A DNA stretch of 64,000 nt. It comes from Paralithodes platypus. Its lineage: Eukaryota > Arthropoda > Malacostraca > Decapoda > Lithodidae. The stretch is from contig CM064545.1 of assembly GCA_032716605.1 (NCBI GenBank), forward strand, positions 7,083,244 to 7,147,243, read 5' to 3'. Positions 19,762 through 29,911 of this stretch are shown in pieces (position 1 is the stretch's first letter; each line of letters begins with the position of its first letter). The position numbers and the translations under genes were made by a program. Under the pieces are notes generated by a model. It was not told the origin of the DNA and made no database searches. It was given only the letters and a program-made list of their open reading frames with translations.

Positions 19762-22446
19762 TTGTACCGACGATTCCAAGATCCGCAGAGGAAATGGGAG
19801 GGGGGGTCAGGAGAGGTAGACCAGCTGGTCATGCCGAGGGTTTGCAGGGAAAGCTTACTTAGGTTGGCTCATGATGTACCACTGGCGGGACATCTGGGTG
19901 TCCGTAAGACGGTTGCAGCCTTAGTAAAATTATTTTGGTGGCCTGGTCTGGGAGCACAAGTTGTGTCATGGGTGGCAATGTGTGAGGTGTGTCAGAAGGT
20001 TGGCAAACCAAATCAGAGCATTCCTAAGGCGCCGTTACACCCCATTCCTGTCAGTGGGCCTCCCTTTAGTAAGGTAATAGTTGATATGGTTGGCCCCCTT
20101 CCCCCTACAAGTGCCGGAAACAAGTATCTCCTGACCATCATGGATGTAGCAACAAGGTACCCTGACGCGTACCCTATGAGAAATGGGTCAGCGAAGACGG
20201 TGGTCCGAAACTTGCTAGTGTATTTTTCCCGGTATGGTTACCCGCAGGAGATTCAGTCAGACCAAGGATCCAACTTCACTTCTAACCTCTTTGTTCAAAT
20301 AATGCAGCAGTATGGGATTGTTACGGTTGTGTCATCTGCATATCATCCGGAGAGCCAGGGTGTGTTAGAGCGATGGCACTCAACCTTAAAATCTATGCTT
20401 CGTTGTTATTGCTTTGAGAATGGGAAAGATTGGGTTCTTGGCCTGCCATATGTTTTATTTGCTGCACGGGAGGTACCTGGGGAAAGTTTGGGATTCAGCC
20501 CTAATGAGCTCTTCTTTGGACACCTTGTGAGAGGGCCTCTCCATATGGTTAAAGAAATATGGGAGGGCGCAGAAAAACCTTGTTCTATGCTCAAGTATGT
20601 CCTTGACAGTCGAGAACGGATGTTGCGCAGTCTGGAATTGGCTGGCCGTAATTTGACTAGCTCTCAGGCCCTCATGAAGGACAGGTACGACCTCAAGGTT
20701 AAACTCAGGGAGTTTCACGTGGGTCAGGAGGTGTTGATTCTACTGCCCCTTGTAGGTCACCCCTTATCCGCGAAGTACACTGGTCCTTATAGGGTGGTTG
20801 AGAAGCTATCGGACCTGCATTACTTGGTAGCCACTCCAGACAGACGTAAGCGCAATCAGTTATGTCACGTTAATCTCATGAAGGAGTATGTGAGGCACCC
20901 CCCTGAGCCTCTCACTGTGCCTGTGATGACGTTTAGCAGTCAAGGTGGAGAAGGAAAACGGGACAGTCAAGCTCAGGTGGAGGATAACTGGGATCATCAT
21001 GTCTCTGCGAACCAGTGGGCGGGGAATACGAACCAGGCGGCTCAGGAAGCGTTGCAACACTTACCTGAGCATCAGCGTGTGGCTGTGGAGCGCCTGTTCG
21101 ATTCATACCCCTCTGTTTTCGCGGAGCACCCAGGCCTCACTACCCTAGAGGTGCACGACGTGGATGTAGGAGACCACCCCCCTTTCAAGTCAGTTCCCTA
21201 TAGGGTGCCCCCTATTAAACTGCCGGCCCTCCGGGCGGAGTTGGAGTATATGTTAACAAGGGGGCTGATTGAGAAGGGGGTAGTGAAGTGGACATCTCCC
21301 GTCACGCTGCAAGCAAAACCGGATGGTAAGGTGCGATTCTGCGTAGACTACAGACGGTTAAACGGTTTGACGCCCACCAACCCATACCCTCTTCCTCGGG
21401 TCGACGACTGTGTGGATAAAATAGGCAATGCAAAGTACCTAACCAAGGTGGACTTGTTTAAGGGGTACTGGCAGGTGCCCTTATCCGAACGAGCGAAAGA
21501 GGTATGTGGCTTTGTGGTGGATGGTGCTACCTACCGCTGTAACGTGATGCCTTATGGCCTAAAGAACGCACCCGCTACCTTTCAGAGTTTGATGAATGAT
21601 ATAACGGCAGACATTCCTAATTGCACAGTATACCTCGACGATGTTATTATCTATGACAACAGCTTTAAGAGTCATTGTGAGCACGTAGAACTCCTGTTCA
21701 AGAGGCTTAGTGAGGCTGGCTTGGTGTTCAACCTGGTAAAGTGTGATTTCGTGCGGGCGTCCGTGCAGTATCTTGGGTTCATGGTGGGGTTGGGTCAGGT
21801 GTGCCCCCCACAGAACAAGATAGCTGCGATAGATCACTTTCCCCGGCCGGCCACCAAGAAGCAGATCATGAGGTTCTTAGGTATGATCGGATACTACAGA
21901 CGCTTCATTAAGGGGTACTCTACCGTGCTAGCAGCTCTGACAGATCTTTTAGCGAAGGATAAGAAATTCAAATGGGTGCCTGAGTGTGAGAAGGCGTTTA
22001 GAGTAGTAAAACACCTGTTGTGCACTCACCCGATCCTCAGGGCCCCTGACTTTAGCCTACCTTTCCAACTAGCAACGGATGCTAGTGGTGTGGGGGCTGG
22101 TGCCGTCCTTATGCAAAAGGACGATGATGGGCTGGAACATCCTGTTAGTTTCTACTCGAAGAAGTTCAATTCAGCCCAAAAGAACTACTCTGTTGTCGAG
22201 AAGGAGCTGCTGGCAATTGTACTTGCACTGAGGCATTTCGAGGTCTATGTTCCAGCCTATGGTCCAGTTGTTGTAATTTACACAGATCATCACCCTCTCA
22301 AGTTCTTGAACCAGTTTCACAATCGGAATATGAGGCTGACAAGGTGGTCGCTAATGTTACATGAATATAACCTGGACATACGCCATATTGCCGGTTGTGA
22401 CAACGTGATTGCAGATTGTCTTTCAAGGGTAGATAATCCTGGGTAG
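19762..22446 (+). CDS. Integrase - reverse transcriptase - RNase H polyprotein, Gmr1 order
   Basis: An intact frame of 894 residues; the codon at 19762 is TTG, so translation probably enters by fusion from upstream. Integrase comes first: HHCC finger His37, His44, Cys74, Cys77; core Asp108, Asp167, Glu203 (DX35E); then a GPY/F module (YTGPYRVVEKL, about residue 338). RT follows from about residue 455: YRRLNGLTP, LTKVDLFKGYWQV and YLDD at 624-627. RNase H has Asp773 (ATDASG), Glu813 (VVEKEL) and Asp842 (YTDHHPL). All catalytic residues are present. Ordinary Ty3/gypsy elements place integrase after RNase H; this fused order is that of Gmr1. No env or additional frame follows. Confidence 0.93.
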   Translation: MYRRFQDPQRKWEGGSGEVDQLVMPRVCRESLLRLAHDVPLAGHLGVRKTVAALVKLFWWPGLGAQVVSWVAMCEVCQKVGKPNQSIPKAPLHPIPVSGPPFSKVIVDMVGPLPPTSAGNKYLLTIMDVATRYPDAYPMRNGSAKTVVRNLLVYFSRYGYPQEIQSDQGSNFTSNLFVQIMQQYGIVTVVSSAYHPESQGVLERWHSTLKSMLRCYCFENGKDWVLGLPYVLFAAREVPGESLGFSPNELFFGHLVRGPLHMVKEIWEGAEKPCSMLKYVLDSRERMLRSLELAGRNLTSSQALMKDRYDLKVKLREFHVGQEVLILLPLVGHPLSAKYTGPYRVVEKLSDLHYLVATPDRRKRNQLCHVNLMKEYVRHPPEPLTVPVMTFSSQGGEGKRDSQAQVEDNWDHHVSANQWAGNTNQAAQEALQHLPEHQRVAVERLFDSYPSVFAEHPGLTTLEVHDVDVGDHPPFKSVPYRVPPIKLPALRAELEYMLTRGLIEKGVVKWTSPVTLQAKPDGKVRFCVDYRRLNGLTPTNPYPLPRVDDCVDKIGNAKYLTKVDLFKGYWQVPLSERAKEVCGFVVDGATYRCNVMPYGLKNAPATFQSLMNDITADIPNCTVYLDDVIIYDNSFKSHCEHVELLFKRLSEAGLVFNLVKCDFVRASVQYLGFMVGLGQVCPPQNKIAAIDHFPRPATKKQIMRFLGMIGYYRRFIKGYSTVLAALTDLLAKDKKFKWVPECEKAFRVVKHLLCTHPILRAPDFSLPFQLATDASGVGAGAVLMQKDDDGLEHPVSFYSKKFNSAQKNYSVVEKELLAIVLALRHFEVYVPAYGPVVVIYTDHHPLKFLNQFHNRNMRLTRWSLMLHEYNLDIRHIAGCDNVIADCLSRVDNPG

Positions 22447-22921
22447 ATTGACACATGGGTAGCCTCCTGCTTTGGATTGAATAGTATTTTGCGCTTGGTG
22501 CTTGTTGGCTCGCGGTTGTAGCCCAGCGTATTGGGTCGTAAAGCAGGAGTTGAGCGTTTGGTATAGAAGAAAAAACTAGGCTTGCCCCTATAGTGCAGCC
22601 GAAATAAACAAATTAAAAACATAAAAATCAAATAAAAACTCTTTCTTTGATAGTTGAATTTTTTCAGTATGTTATAGCAGTAATTCTGAGTTGCACTCCT
22701 CTCAGAATGCTGGGCTAGAGAAGCTCGCTCTTGAGGAGAATAACTACATATGATTTAACCTATTGTGTTGGGGAGGGTTATAATTTTGTAAAATGTTTTG
22801 TTGAGAACTGTGCCAGATATTTTACTGCCGCTGGATGATGGGAAGTAGAGATATAGCATGGGTTCTAACCATCAGATTTTTTTTTAGCTCTGGGCCTCTG
22901 AGAAAAATCTTGGGGGGGGGG
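22447..22921 (+). other. 3' untranslated spacer and polypurine tract
   Basis: About 475 bp between the pol stop and the 3' LTR with no open frame of note. It ends with GAGAAAAATCTT and ten G (22912-22921) directly against the LTR, which would prime plus-strand synthesis. Confidence 0.65.
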
Positions 22922-24668
22922 TGTGACGTTAACAACTCCGTTAAAACTGCATGGCTTGTCCTACGGTGACTCGCTAGGATCGGCAGGGCAGTGGATGTGG
23001 ATACAGTTGATGTATTATTGTGTGCTTTATTTCATATGAAAGCTTGTGTCATGGGCAGTCCAGAAAGGCTCTTTGTTTTCGCCCATGTCAAGGCTTTATA
23101 TATTTAATTGCAAAGTATAAGTTTTATCATTAGTAGGAATGATAGGATTTGAGAGAGAGAGTAGAACAGAGTGAGAGGAGGCGCGCAGTGTTTTTTACCA
23201 TGCTCGATGATGTCATGGCTGGCTGGCCTCCTGGGGATTGGCTGGAGGACTTGATACCGCCCTGCCCACGCGGTCCAAGCTAGTGCCAGTATATATACAG
23301 CTCCCTTGCCTCTCTCTCCCTCAGATCTGGTCTCTAGAACACATCCTTCTTATCCCTTTGATATCTGTCCCCCTCACTGCACCTGAGAACCTTTTCCTCT
23401 GCCTATCTCTCTCATTTCCCATATCTTTCACCACCTTTTATTAATATCATACACCCTCTGGTTAACTCTGCATATTCAGCTTCATGCTGGCCAGTTGTAT
23501 TGTGCGTTAAGGTCTCACATAACCCATGTATTTTAGTTGTCAAGATAAGTTGATCACGAAGCATTGGTTGGCATCCATATTGTTCAGTACCGCTTCCTAT
23601 AATTATTAGTGTTCTGCTGGATTAGATAATGCTAGACTTGGAGTCTATTATAAGGTATTGTTTCCGATGAGTGCTGGCTTTAGTTAAAAGCTGCACGACA
23701 TACCTGAGAACTGGAGTTGATTGGGTAAATTCTAGTCTGTGTGCCATTGAGAGTAGAGCATGCACGAATGAGGGCTTTTTGCCTATACCATTCTGCACTG
23801 TTCTAAGCTCGGTTGTTTGTCTTTGAGGTACGCCAGGAGAACGCTTAATACTTCGGTATTAAGGTTTCTCAAGAGAGCTACCCTTCACTATAACGTAATA
23901 CTTGACGCACAGACTTGAGATTTGCACTAGGCTATGCGGCATGCCATGCGCACCAGTATCTCGTATCATTGACTCTAGCTAGACTTTATCAGTCATAGTA
24001 GACATTAAGTATATTAAACCAATTACTCTTATTATGCATACCCATTTATGATTACACAAGCATTTCGCAGCCTAGTTTGATGTATTGAGCCACAAACGAC
24101 TTAGGCTCTTTTTGTTGATAGGAATACTACATTGTCGTGGCGATTATTATTATTGTTGTAGCGTTTAGGATATTCTTGGCTCCGACTGCATTATATATCC
24201 TGCCTTTTGTGGGCATAGCCTGCACGAGCATTGTTCCGCTGCCTGCCTTTTTTGGGTTCCATTTCCGATTCGAGCATCTTGATAGCATCTAACATTTAAA
24301 GAAGATTCCTTGTTGGTGTTGAAGGACTTTAGTGCACTTTCTTTCATGCAGGAGTGCCTGACATTTATTGATTAAAGTAACGTAAGCTGTAACTTCTCTT
24401 ACCACCTTACTTTGCATACCATAACCAAGCACCTTCGGTTATAGGTAGTAATAGGCTGTTTTCACATAACATTAAGCCTAGAGTAGACGCACATTTATTG
24501 AGAGTTTGATAACCTATTATTGCATATAGAACTCTGGAGAGTATTTGTGTTCTTTGTTCACTGGGAATATACATCAGAGGTTGGATCTAGCGCTTTCCGT
24601 TGTAGCATTTATGCCATTACTAGTCCAATGAATAAGAGCCCTGATATATTTAAACCTCAGTCGTAACA
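22922..24668 (+). repeat. 3' LTR of the Gmr1-type element, 1747 bp
   Basis: Matches the 5' LTR end to end with about thirty substitutions and two small indels by eye. Differences are denser in the first 560 bp than in the remainder. It is followed directly by GTGT, the target duplication, and the RTE 3' UTR. Confidence 0.92.
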
Positions 24669-24805
24669 GTGTGAGTTTGTGCTTTATATCTGTGTTTATT
24701 TGTTGTTTTATGTTGTTTTTGTGTTTTCCCTGTTCTTGCTCTGTCTTGAGTCGGCTACCCCCAAAATGGGGATTGGGCCTGAGCATATAGATAGATAGAA
24801 TAGAA
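24669..24805 (+). mobile_element. RTE-type LINE, right part (3' UTR and tail)
   Basis: Continues the RTE 3' UTR cut at 15344. It aligns with the tail of the copy at 37085-37200 (both contain CCCTGTTC, GCTCTGTCT and a CCCC...ATGGGG motif) and ends in a short ATAG microsatellite, as RTE elements commonly do. Confidence 0.75.
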
Positions 24806-24837
24806 CAAAAAGAAAGAGGATAAGGAGATAGCAGGGA

Positions 24838-25560
24838 AGACTATCTATCTAACCAATGGCTGAACTCTGTGATCCTCGAAGGGGTGGCCACGAACGAATC
24901 GCCACAAGCACCTCTATCCCCAGTCAGTTGACGCCCCTCCTCCCATCCAGCACCGCTTTCACATATATACTTCTCAACTCCATCTTTCCAACTCACTCTC
25001 ATTTTACCTCTCCCTCTTTGTCCTTGTACTTCACTCTCGTACACTCTCAAAGTCATTCTCTCGCTTCCCATACGTTCCACATGGCCGAACCTTCTCAAGG
25101 TGTTCCTTTTCACACTTTCCAGCACATCAACATCCACACCACACCGCTCTCATATTTCCTCATTTGTCTGTCTATCCCTCCATGTAACTCTGCACGCACT
25201 TCTCAAGTAGCTCATTTCCACCCCTCTCACTCTTGGTTTGTATATCTCCAATAACATCCACGCTTCACTCCTGTACGTCAATGTTGGGATTACCACACTA
25301 ACATGCAACAACTTCTTCACTTCCATGCTGACCACCCTATTTCTTGTTACTGCTTTCAGTGTTCCTACAACCCTCTTCCCCTGTTGCACCCTCTCCACTC
25401 CATACTGCCCAAATACTTAAATGAGCTGACATTCTCCACAGCCTGACCATTCAACCTCACCTCACACTCTGTGACTGCACCCCTTTCAAAGACCATAACC
25501 TTACTCTTCCCTGCATTTACTTCCCGTCGTTTATATTTTCTTATGGCCTCACTGTGTACA
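24838..25560 (-). pseudogene. RTE-type LINE 3' fragment, minus strand
   Basis: The C-terminal half of an RTE-like protein on the minus strand, from RVQQGKRVVG (25390) through TLTYRSEAW, MSYLRSACRVTWRDR, FGHVERMG and a Trp-rich tail to about 24841. It matches the RTE copy at 32.6-34.7 kb better than the one at 12-15 kb, so it is the second RTE subfamily. It is split into two frames near 25140, is truncated 5' near 25560, and ends in a (TAGA)n tail facing the ATAG tail of the previous element. Confidence 0.8.
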
Positions 25561-27310
25561 TTGATTAATTTGTTCTTTCTTTAAAATATTTAAAGTAATT
25601 TTGCCATTCAAACTTGATCCACACACATCCCCCCCCCCCCCCCACCCCACCCCCACCCACCCAATCCCTATGTTTGTAGCAGCTACTTTACTAAACTATT
25701 ATATGAAGTCTGTCACGTAAATTATTCTACGTTCAGAATATTAGCCTGTATTAGGGGGAAATAGACTAGCAAGTTCTCCAAAATATTGTCGATAAAAATC
25801 TTCTAGACATTTTGTCTGTAAACTTTTTATCGGCATTATTATGTACATCCCTATTTAGTTCCCTAGAGAAACTATTTGGGCGTTATTATGATACCGCCAA
25901 TGTGCATTATATTCTGGTTCTCAGTAGGCAGTATTAGGAAGCACATCTGGGAGTTAAAGAGTTTATTAAGATTCTATTTATTTCTTTGATTCCTTGAGGT
26001 GTTTCCCATGATGAAAAGTTGTATAATAATAATAAATAAGCGTAGCCTAGTCAAACTATAGGGGTCAACTCATAAAACTAATATAATAACTTTGTGGTCT
26101 TGTCTACGTATCTCTTATATCTACAGCTAAAAACAACCCGAGTTTTCAAAGTTCCGGCAATAATCCAAAACCTATAACTAGACCTTACATTCTGTAACTT
26201 CGTTCCCATAACTCTCAAAATAATATTATCACAATCAATAATGTGCACTGTACAGTTTACGTGTGCATAATACAACAATTAAGCTGCATCACATCTGATA
26301 TGCATTGGAAGCGTATTAATCAAAACACATGGACGATAATTACACACTGATAATAAATCCCTGCTATGTTACAGCTCCTATGTTCTATGATACAATGTAT
26401 TGCCGGGAACAATCTACCGATGTATTGAGAGTGGATACTGCAAGTCTCCCACCGCCCAGGAAATGGTGGTTACCTGCCGAAATCATACATATAGGATTAT
26501 TACTCAAGAGAGATTGTGGAATTATCTGTTACGTCAAACAGTCCAGTACAAGAACCTTAAGTGGATCATCGTCAACTTTTGAAAGTGACAACTTAAATAG
26601 CTCCAGACGGCTGACTTATATAATACAGACTGGTGCAGGTGGCAAAACAGTGGCTAAGACACTGGGCTGGCCAATCAATGCGCTACCAGCACTGGTATTC
26701 AGGTGCGCGACACTGGGCGTGCATTGCCCCTACTTAGTTTCCATATTCCTCATCAAGCATAAAACCTAGTTATCTTCGAAGAGAAGCTACATAATTTGGT
26801 GCCTGTTTTTTTCCCAGGAAGATATACGACCTTTGAGGAAAGTTAAAATAAGTAAAAAGGGAAAACTCACCTCAAGAGGACATGATCCAGTCAATGAGCA
26901 GCAATTATTCCTGAGTGGCTATTAATAGTGCCTGTAGTGCCCGTTGTATTATATTCCCTCCGCAGAGCTCCTAGGGGAAACACCCCAACCCTTCCCCTCT
27001 GATCCAGCTGAGTTGAGATGTTGTGACACCACAGTTGGCAAGTGCCAAACCTCGCCCCTCATACACGACTAGACCCCAGTACCGGAGGAGACCCTAATCA
27101 CAAGGTACACTCTGATGCCATAATATCTAGCCCACTCGTAACAATTTGTGGACCCCCTTTGTTTTTCTTTATGCAATTATAACTTTCTGGATTGATTATT
27201 GGATATAATCCCTTTTCAATAAATAGCATATAGGCCTATAGTTTTGTAGTTGATGTATGGCAAATCATACTAATAAATTAATTTCCAGAGATAGGCTTCC
27301 ATAATTATAA
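25561..27310. other. No gene recognised; includes a poly-C tract
   Basis: AT-rich DNA with a C-rich tract at about 25628-25661. An open frame of 146 codons (26329-26769) has no recognisable motif, and its downstream part overlaps a tRNA A-box-like string (TGGCTAAGACACTGG, about 26650), so it is more likely repeat sequence than a gene. Confidence 0.45.
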
Positions 27311-28690
27311 ATTACAAAGGAAATCAAGCAACAACAGGTTTAGTGACCCTTCTAGGCTGCTTGTCCTCCAAAACACTGAGGATCAAGTGTCCAAACAGTG
27401 GTTTAGAGTGGGTAAGGGACAATTGGAAAGGGAACTACTGCCCTGGAAATAATGTCCGTGGCAGGATTAGGAAGTTAGTAGGGGACATATGGGTTAGTAA
27501 CTGAAGGGGGATAAAATAAAGTTATTTGTTTACAAACTTAGTCAGTCGCGGGTTTTATGCGAGATATTTGTCTAGGCGAAGTTTAAATGAATTAACAGTG
27601 CTGCAGTCTATAATGTCTCGAGGAAGCCCATTCCACAAGTTGACAACTCGATTGAAGAAGAAATTCTTAGATTCGTGTGAGTTAAACGATTCACCAGTAA
27701 TTTTGCAACCGTTTCCCCGCGTGTAATTAGATTGGTCGATAGTGAAGTACTTACTACAGTTCATATTGTCGATGCCTTTGATGATTTTGAACACTTGAAT
27801 TAAGTCGCCTCTTAATCTGCGCTGGGTTAAAGGAAATAGATTTAATTATCTAAGACGCTCCTCGTATGGTTTGTTCTTTAGGCTAGGTATAATTTTGGTA
27901 ACTTTACGTTGAACTCGTTCTAGCTTGTCTATCTTTTTGGTAATAAGGGCACCAGGATTGAACGCAGTATTCCAGAAGAGGGCGGACTAAGGAATTGTAA
28001 AGGGTTAGTATAACGTCTTAGGATTTATGCTCAAATGACCTGCCTATAAAACCAATTATTTTGTTTGCCTTCTTAACAACTTCTGAACATTGTTGACTCG
28101 GTTTTACGTTACTCGATATTGTTACTCCAAGATCGGTTTCTCTGTTTACATTCTTAAGCGGAGTGCTATTCCTCGAATAGTTTGCTTTCTCATTTTGGTA
28201 TCCGATATGTAGTAATTTACATTTATCCGCATTGAAACTCATTTGCCAAATTTGGGCCCAATATGACAACTTATCTAGATTGTGTTGCATATCGTCAACT
28301 TGTTCTTTTGCGAGTACGCTATTTGCAATTTTTGTATCGTCAGCAAATTTTGAGATTGTACAGGTGAGACCCTCATCTATGTCGTTAATATAAATTAGAA
28401 AGATAATTGGTCCTAGTACCGATCCCTGGGGTACCCCGCTACTTACATTGGTCCATTTAGATGCCTTACCGTTTATGACTACTCTTTGCTTTTTGTCGCT
28501 GAGCCAATTTTCTATCTATTTCACACACCGTCTTGTATTCCATGCGCTTTTAGTTTTAGCAGTAAACGTTTGTGGGGAACTTTGTCAAAAGCCTTTTGAA
28601 AATCAAGGTATATAATATCTACACATTCTACAGCTTTACTCTCATCGTAGAGGTTGAGGATATCGTGGAAGAAGTCTAAGGTCTAGATAA
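27311..28690 (-). pseudogene. CR1-type LINE, 5'-truncated copy 1
   Basis: A minus-strand CR1 element. From about 28690 the RT reads [27 protein letters not shown] and FADDTKI, then WQMSFNADKCK (28018-28290) and the C-terminal FNRVVNLWNGLPRDII (27555-27794). Stops and a frame change around 27990 and 28520 inactivate it. The 3' UTR (to about 27311) is shared with the second copy at 50.7-51.8 kb and ends in the same ACAAAGG-type tail. Confidence 0.82.
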
Positions 28691-28713
28691 TTTTTTATTT
28701 TTTTGTGAACTAA

Positions 28714-28714
28714 G

Positions 28715-28744
<30 letters not shown>
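28714..28744. repeat. (TA)n microsatellite
   Basis: A TA dinucleotide run of about 15 units adjoining the 5' side of the CR1 copy. Confidence 0.9.
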
Positions 28745-28747
<3 letters not shown>

Positions 28748-28961
28748 TAGCATAAAACATAAGTTATTGGGTAGTCTTACAAATGATTGCATAAAGGTTA
28801 AAGTGCATGCTAATCATAGAGTATATTATATAATATGTTGTATTGTAGTAAATACAAAGTACCCTGCAGGGGGCTCGGTCCTAATTTAATCTTAAGTGAT
28901 AGAATTGTATCTGACAGTATAATATTGTCATTTTTTAGATTTTACCTTAATGCAAACAGAC

Positions 28962-29279
28962 TTAACCCTTACTATACCAGCGACGTACGTTGGCCGACAG
29001 TAAAAATGTAACTCACCAGTACTAGCGACTATTCGTCTGTAATATGCGGTCCTTGTACCGAACGGTACCTGGCACCATGAGTTGTAAACACTGCTTTGAG
29101 TCCTTGGCAACACTTTTCAGAGTGTATAATTATAAGGTCCCACAGGCGAGCTGGCTCAGTACTCATTCAAGTTACGGGGTGAGAGGTTGCCCTCTCTCGA
29201 CTCTGAAGCCATTTTGCCCACAATGCGTGGTACTGGAGGGTACATTTATAGTAATACCGTCTGGTACAGTAGGGGTAAA
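28962..29279. mobile_element. Candidate TTAA-type MITE, diverged
   Basis: TTAA then CCCTTACTATACCAGCGACG at the left, and an imperfect reverse complement ending GGGG then TAAA at the right (29260-29279). The ends resemble those of the better-supported elements at 44626-44834 and 56934-57379. The right TTAA is degraded, so this is the weakest of the three. Confidence 0.4.
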
Positions 29280-29911
29280 GAGTATAAACTTCATTATAAA
29301 TACTATTTACTGAAAGGTAGTATTAAGTTACGCTGAAGCAGTGGAAACTAATAATTATTCAACAAATTGTGTTGTCCATTCTAACCTCGTCTGTCAATTG
29401 CTCCTCCCTCGTGTAGTGACAGTAATTTATTATTAAGGGCAATACAGTCCAGAATACAATATACAACCACAATCTACAACGTTGGATTCGATTAACATTG
29501 TAGTTACGAATCATCCATGCACTATTTTACGTATAGCACACTAGTCCTTGGCTATCTTAACCCTTTCAGTATGATAAAGCATTTTTCCTTGTACTCTGGC
29601 TGCAATTAAGACAGTTTACAGTATTTCCGACGTTTCTTACACATAGATTTAGCTTAGGAAAGTTGTCTCGTGTTTTCGTGAATATAATTACAATTGCACC
29701 ACTGTAAAAGCAATGGGATAGACACATGCGCATGAAAGCAAGCTCGCCAAATTGATAACAGTTTACTCTTATTGCTTCGAATTACCTTTCTTTTCTGAAT
29801 GGAAATTGGCTTAACACTACGAATAATTATCAGAAGCGTTAACTATTTTGGACACTTTAATTATCCTTTTTCTACTTCCTTTTAACTCATATTTGTAGTC
29901 AGCGCCTCGCA
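29280..29911. other. No gene recognised
   Basis: AT-rich unique-looking sequence between the MITE and LINE copy B. Nothing in it could be identified. Confidence 0.4.

Larger units (their letters stand above)
15345..24668 (+). mobile_element. Ty3/gypsy LTR retrotransposon of Gmr1 type, near complete
   Basis: The order is 5' LTR (15345-17096), primer-binding-like site, gag, protease, integrase, reverse transcriptase, RNase H, polypurine tract, 3' LTR (22922-24668). It is flanked by the 4-bp direct repeat GTGT (15341-15344 and 24669-24672) inside the RTE 3' UTR. Integrase precedes RT, the reverse of ordinary Ty3/gypsy order and the hallmark of Gmr1-like elements, first described in Atlantic cod. 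LTRs differ by about thirty substitutions in 1.75 kb by eye (roughly 2%), so insertion is fairly recent. Gag, zinc knuckle, protease and integrase-RT lie in frames each shifted by -1 from the previous one. Confidence 0.9.

Noticed and set aside
26329..26769. 146-codon open frame
   Set aside because: No recognisable motif, surrounded by repeat relics, overlaps a tRNA-like string; not supported as a gene.
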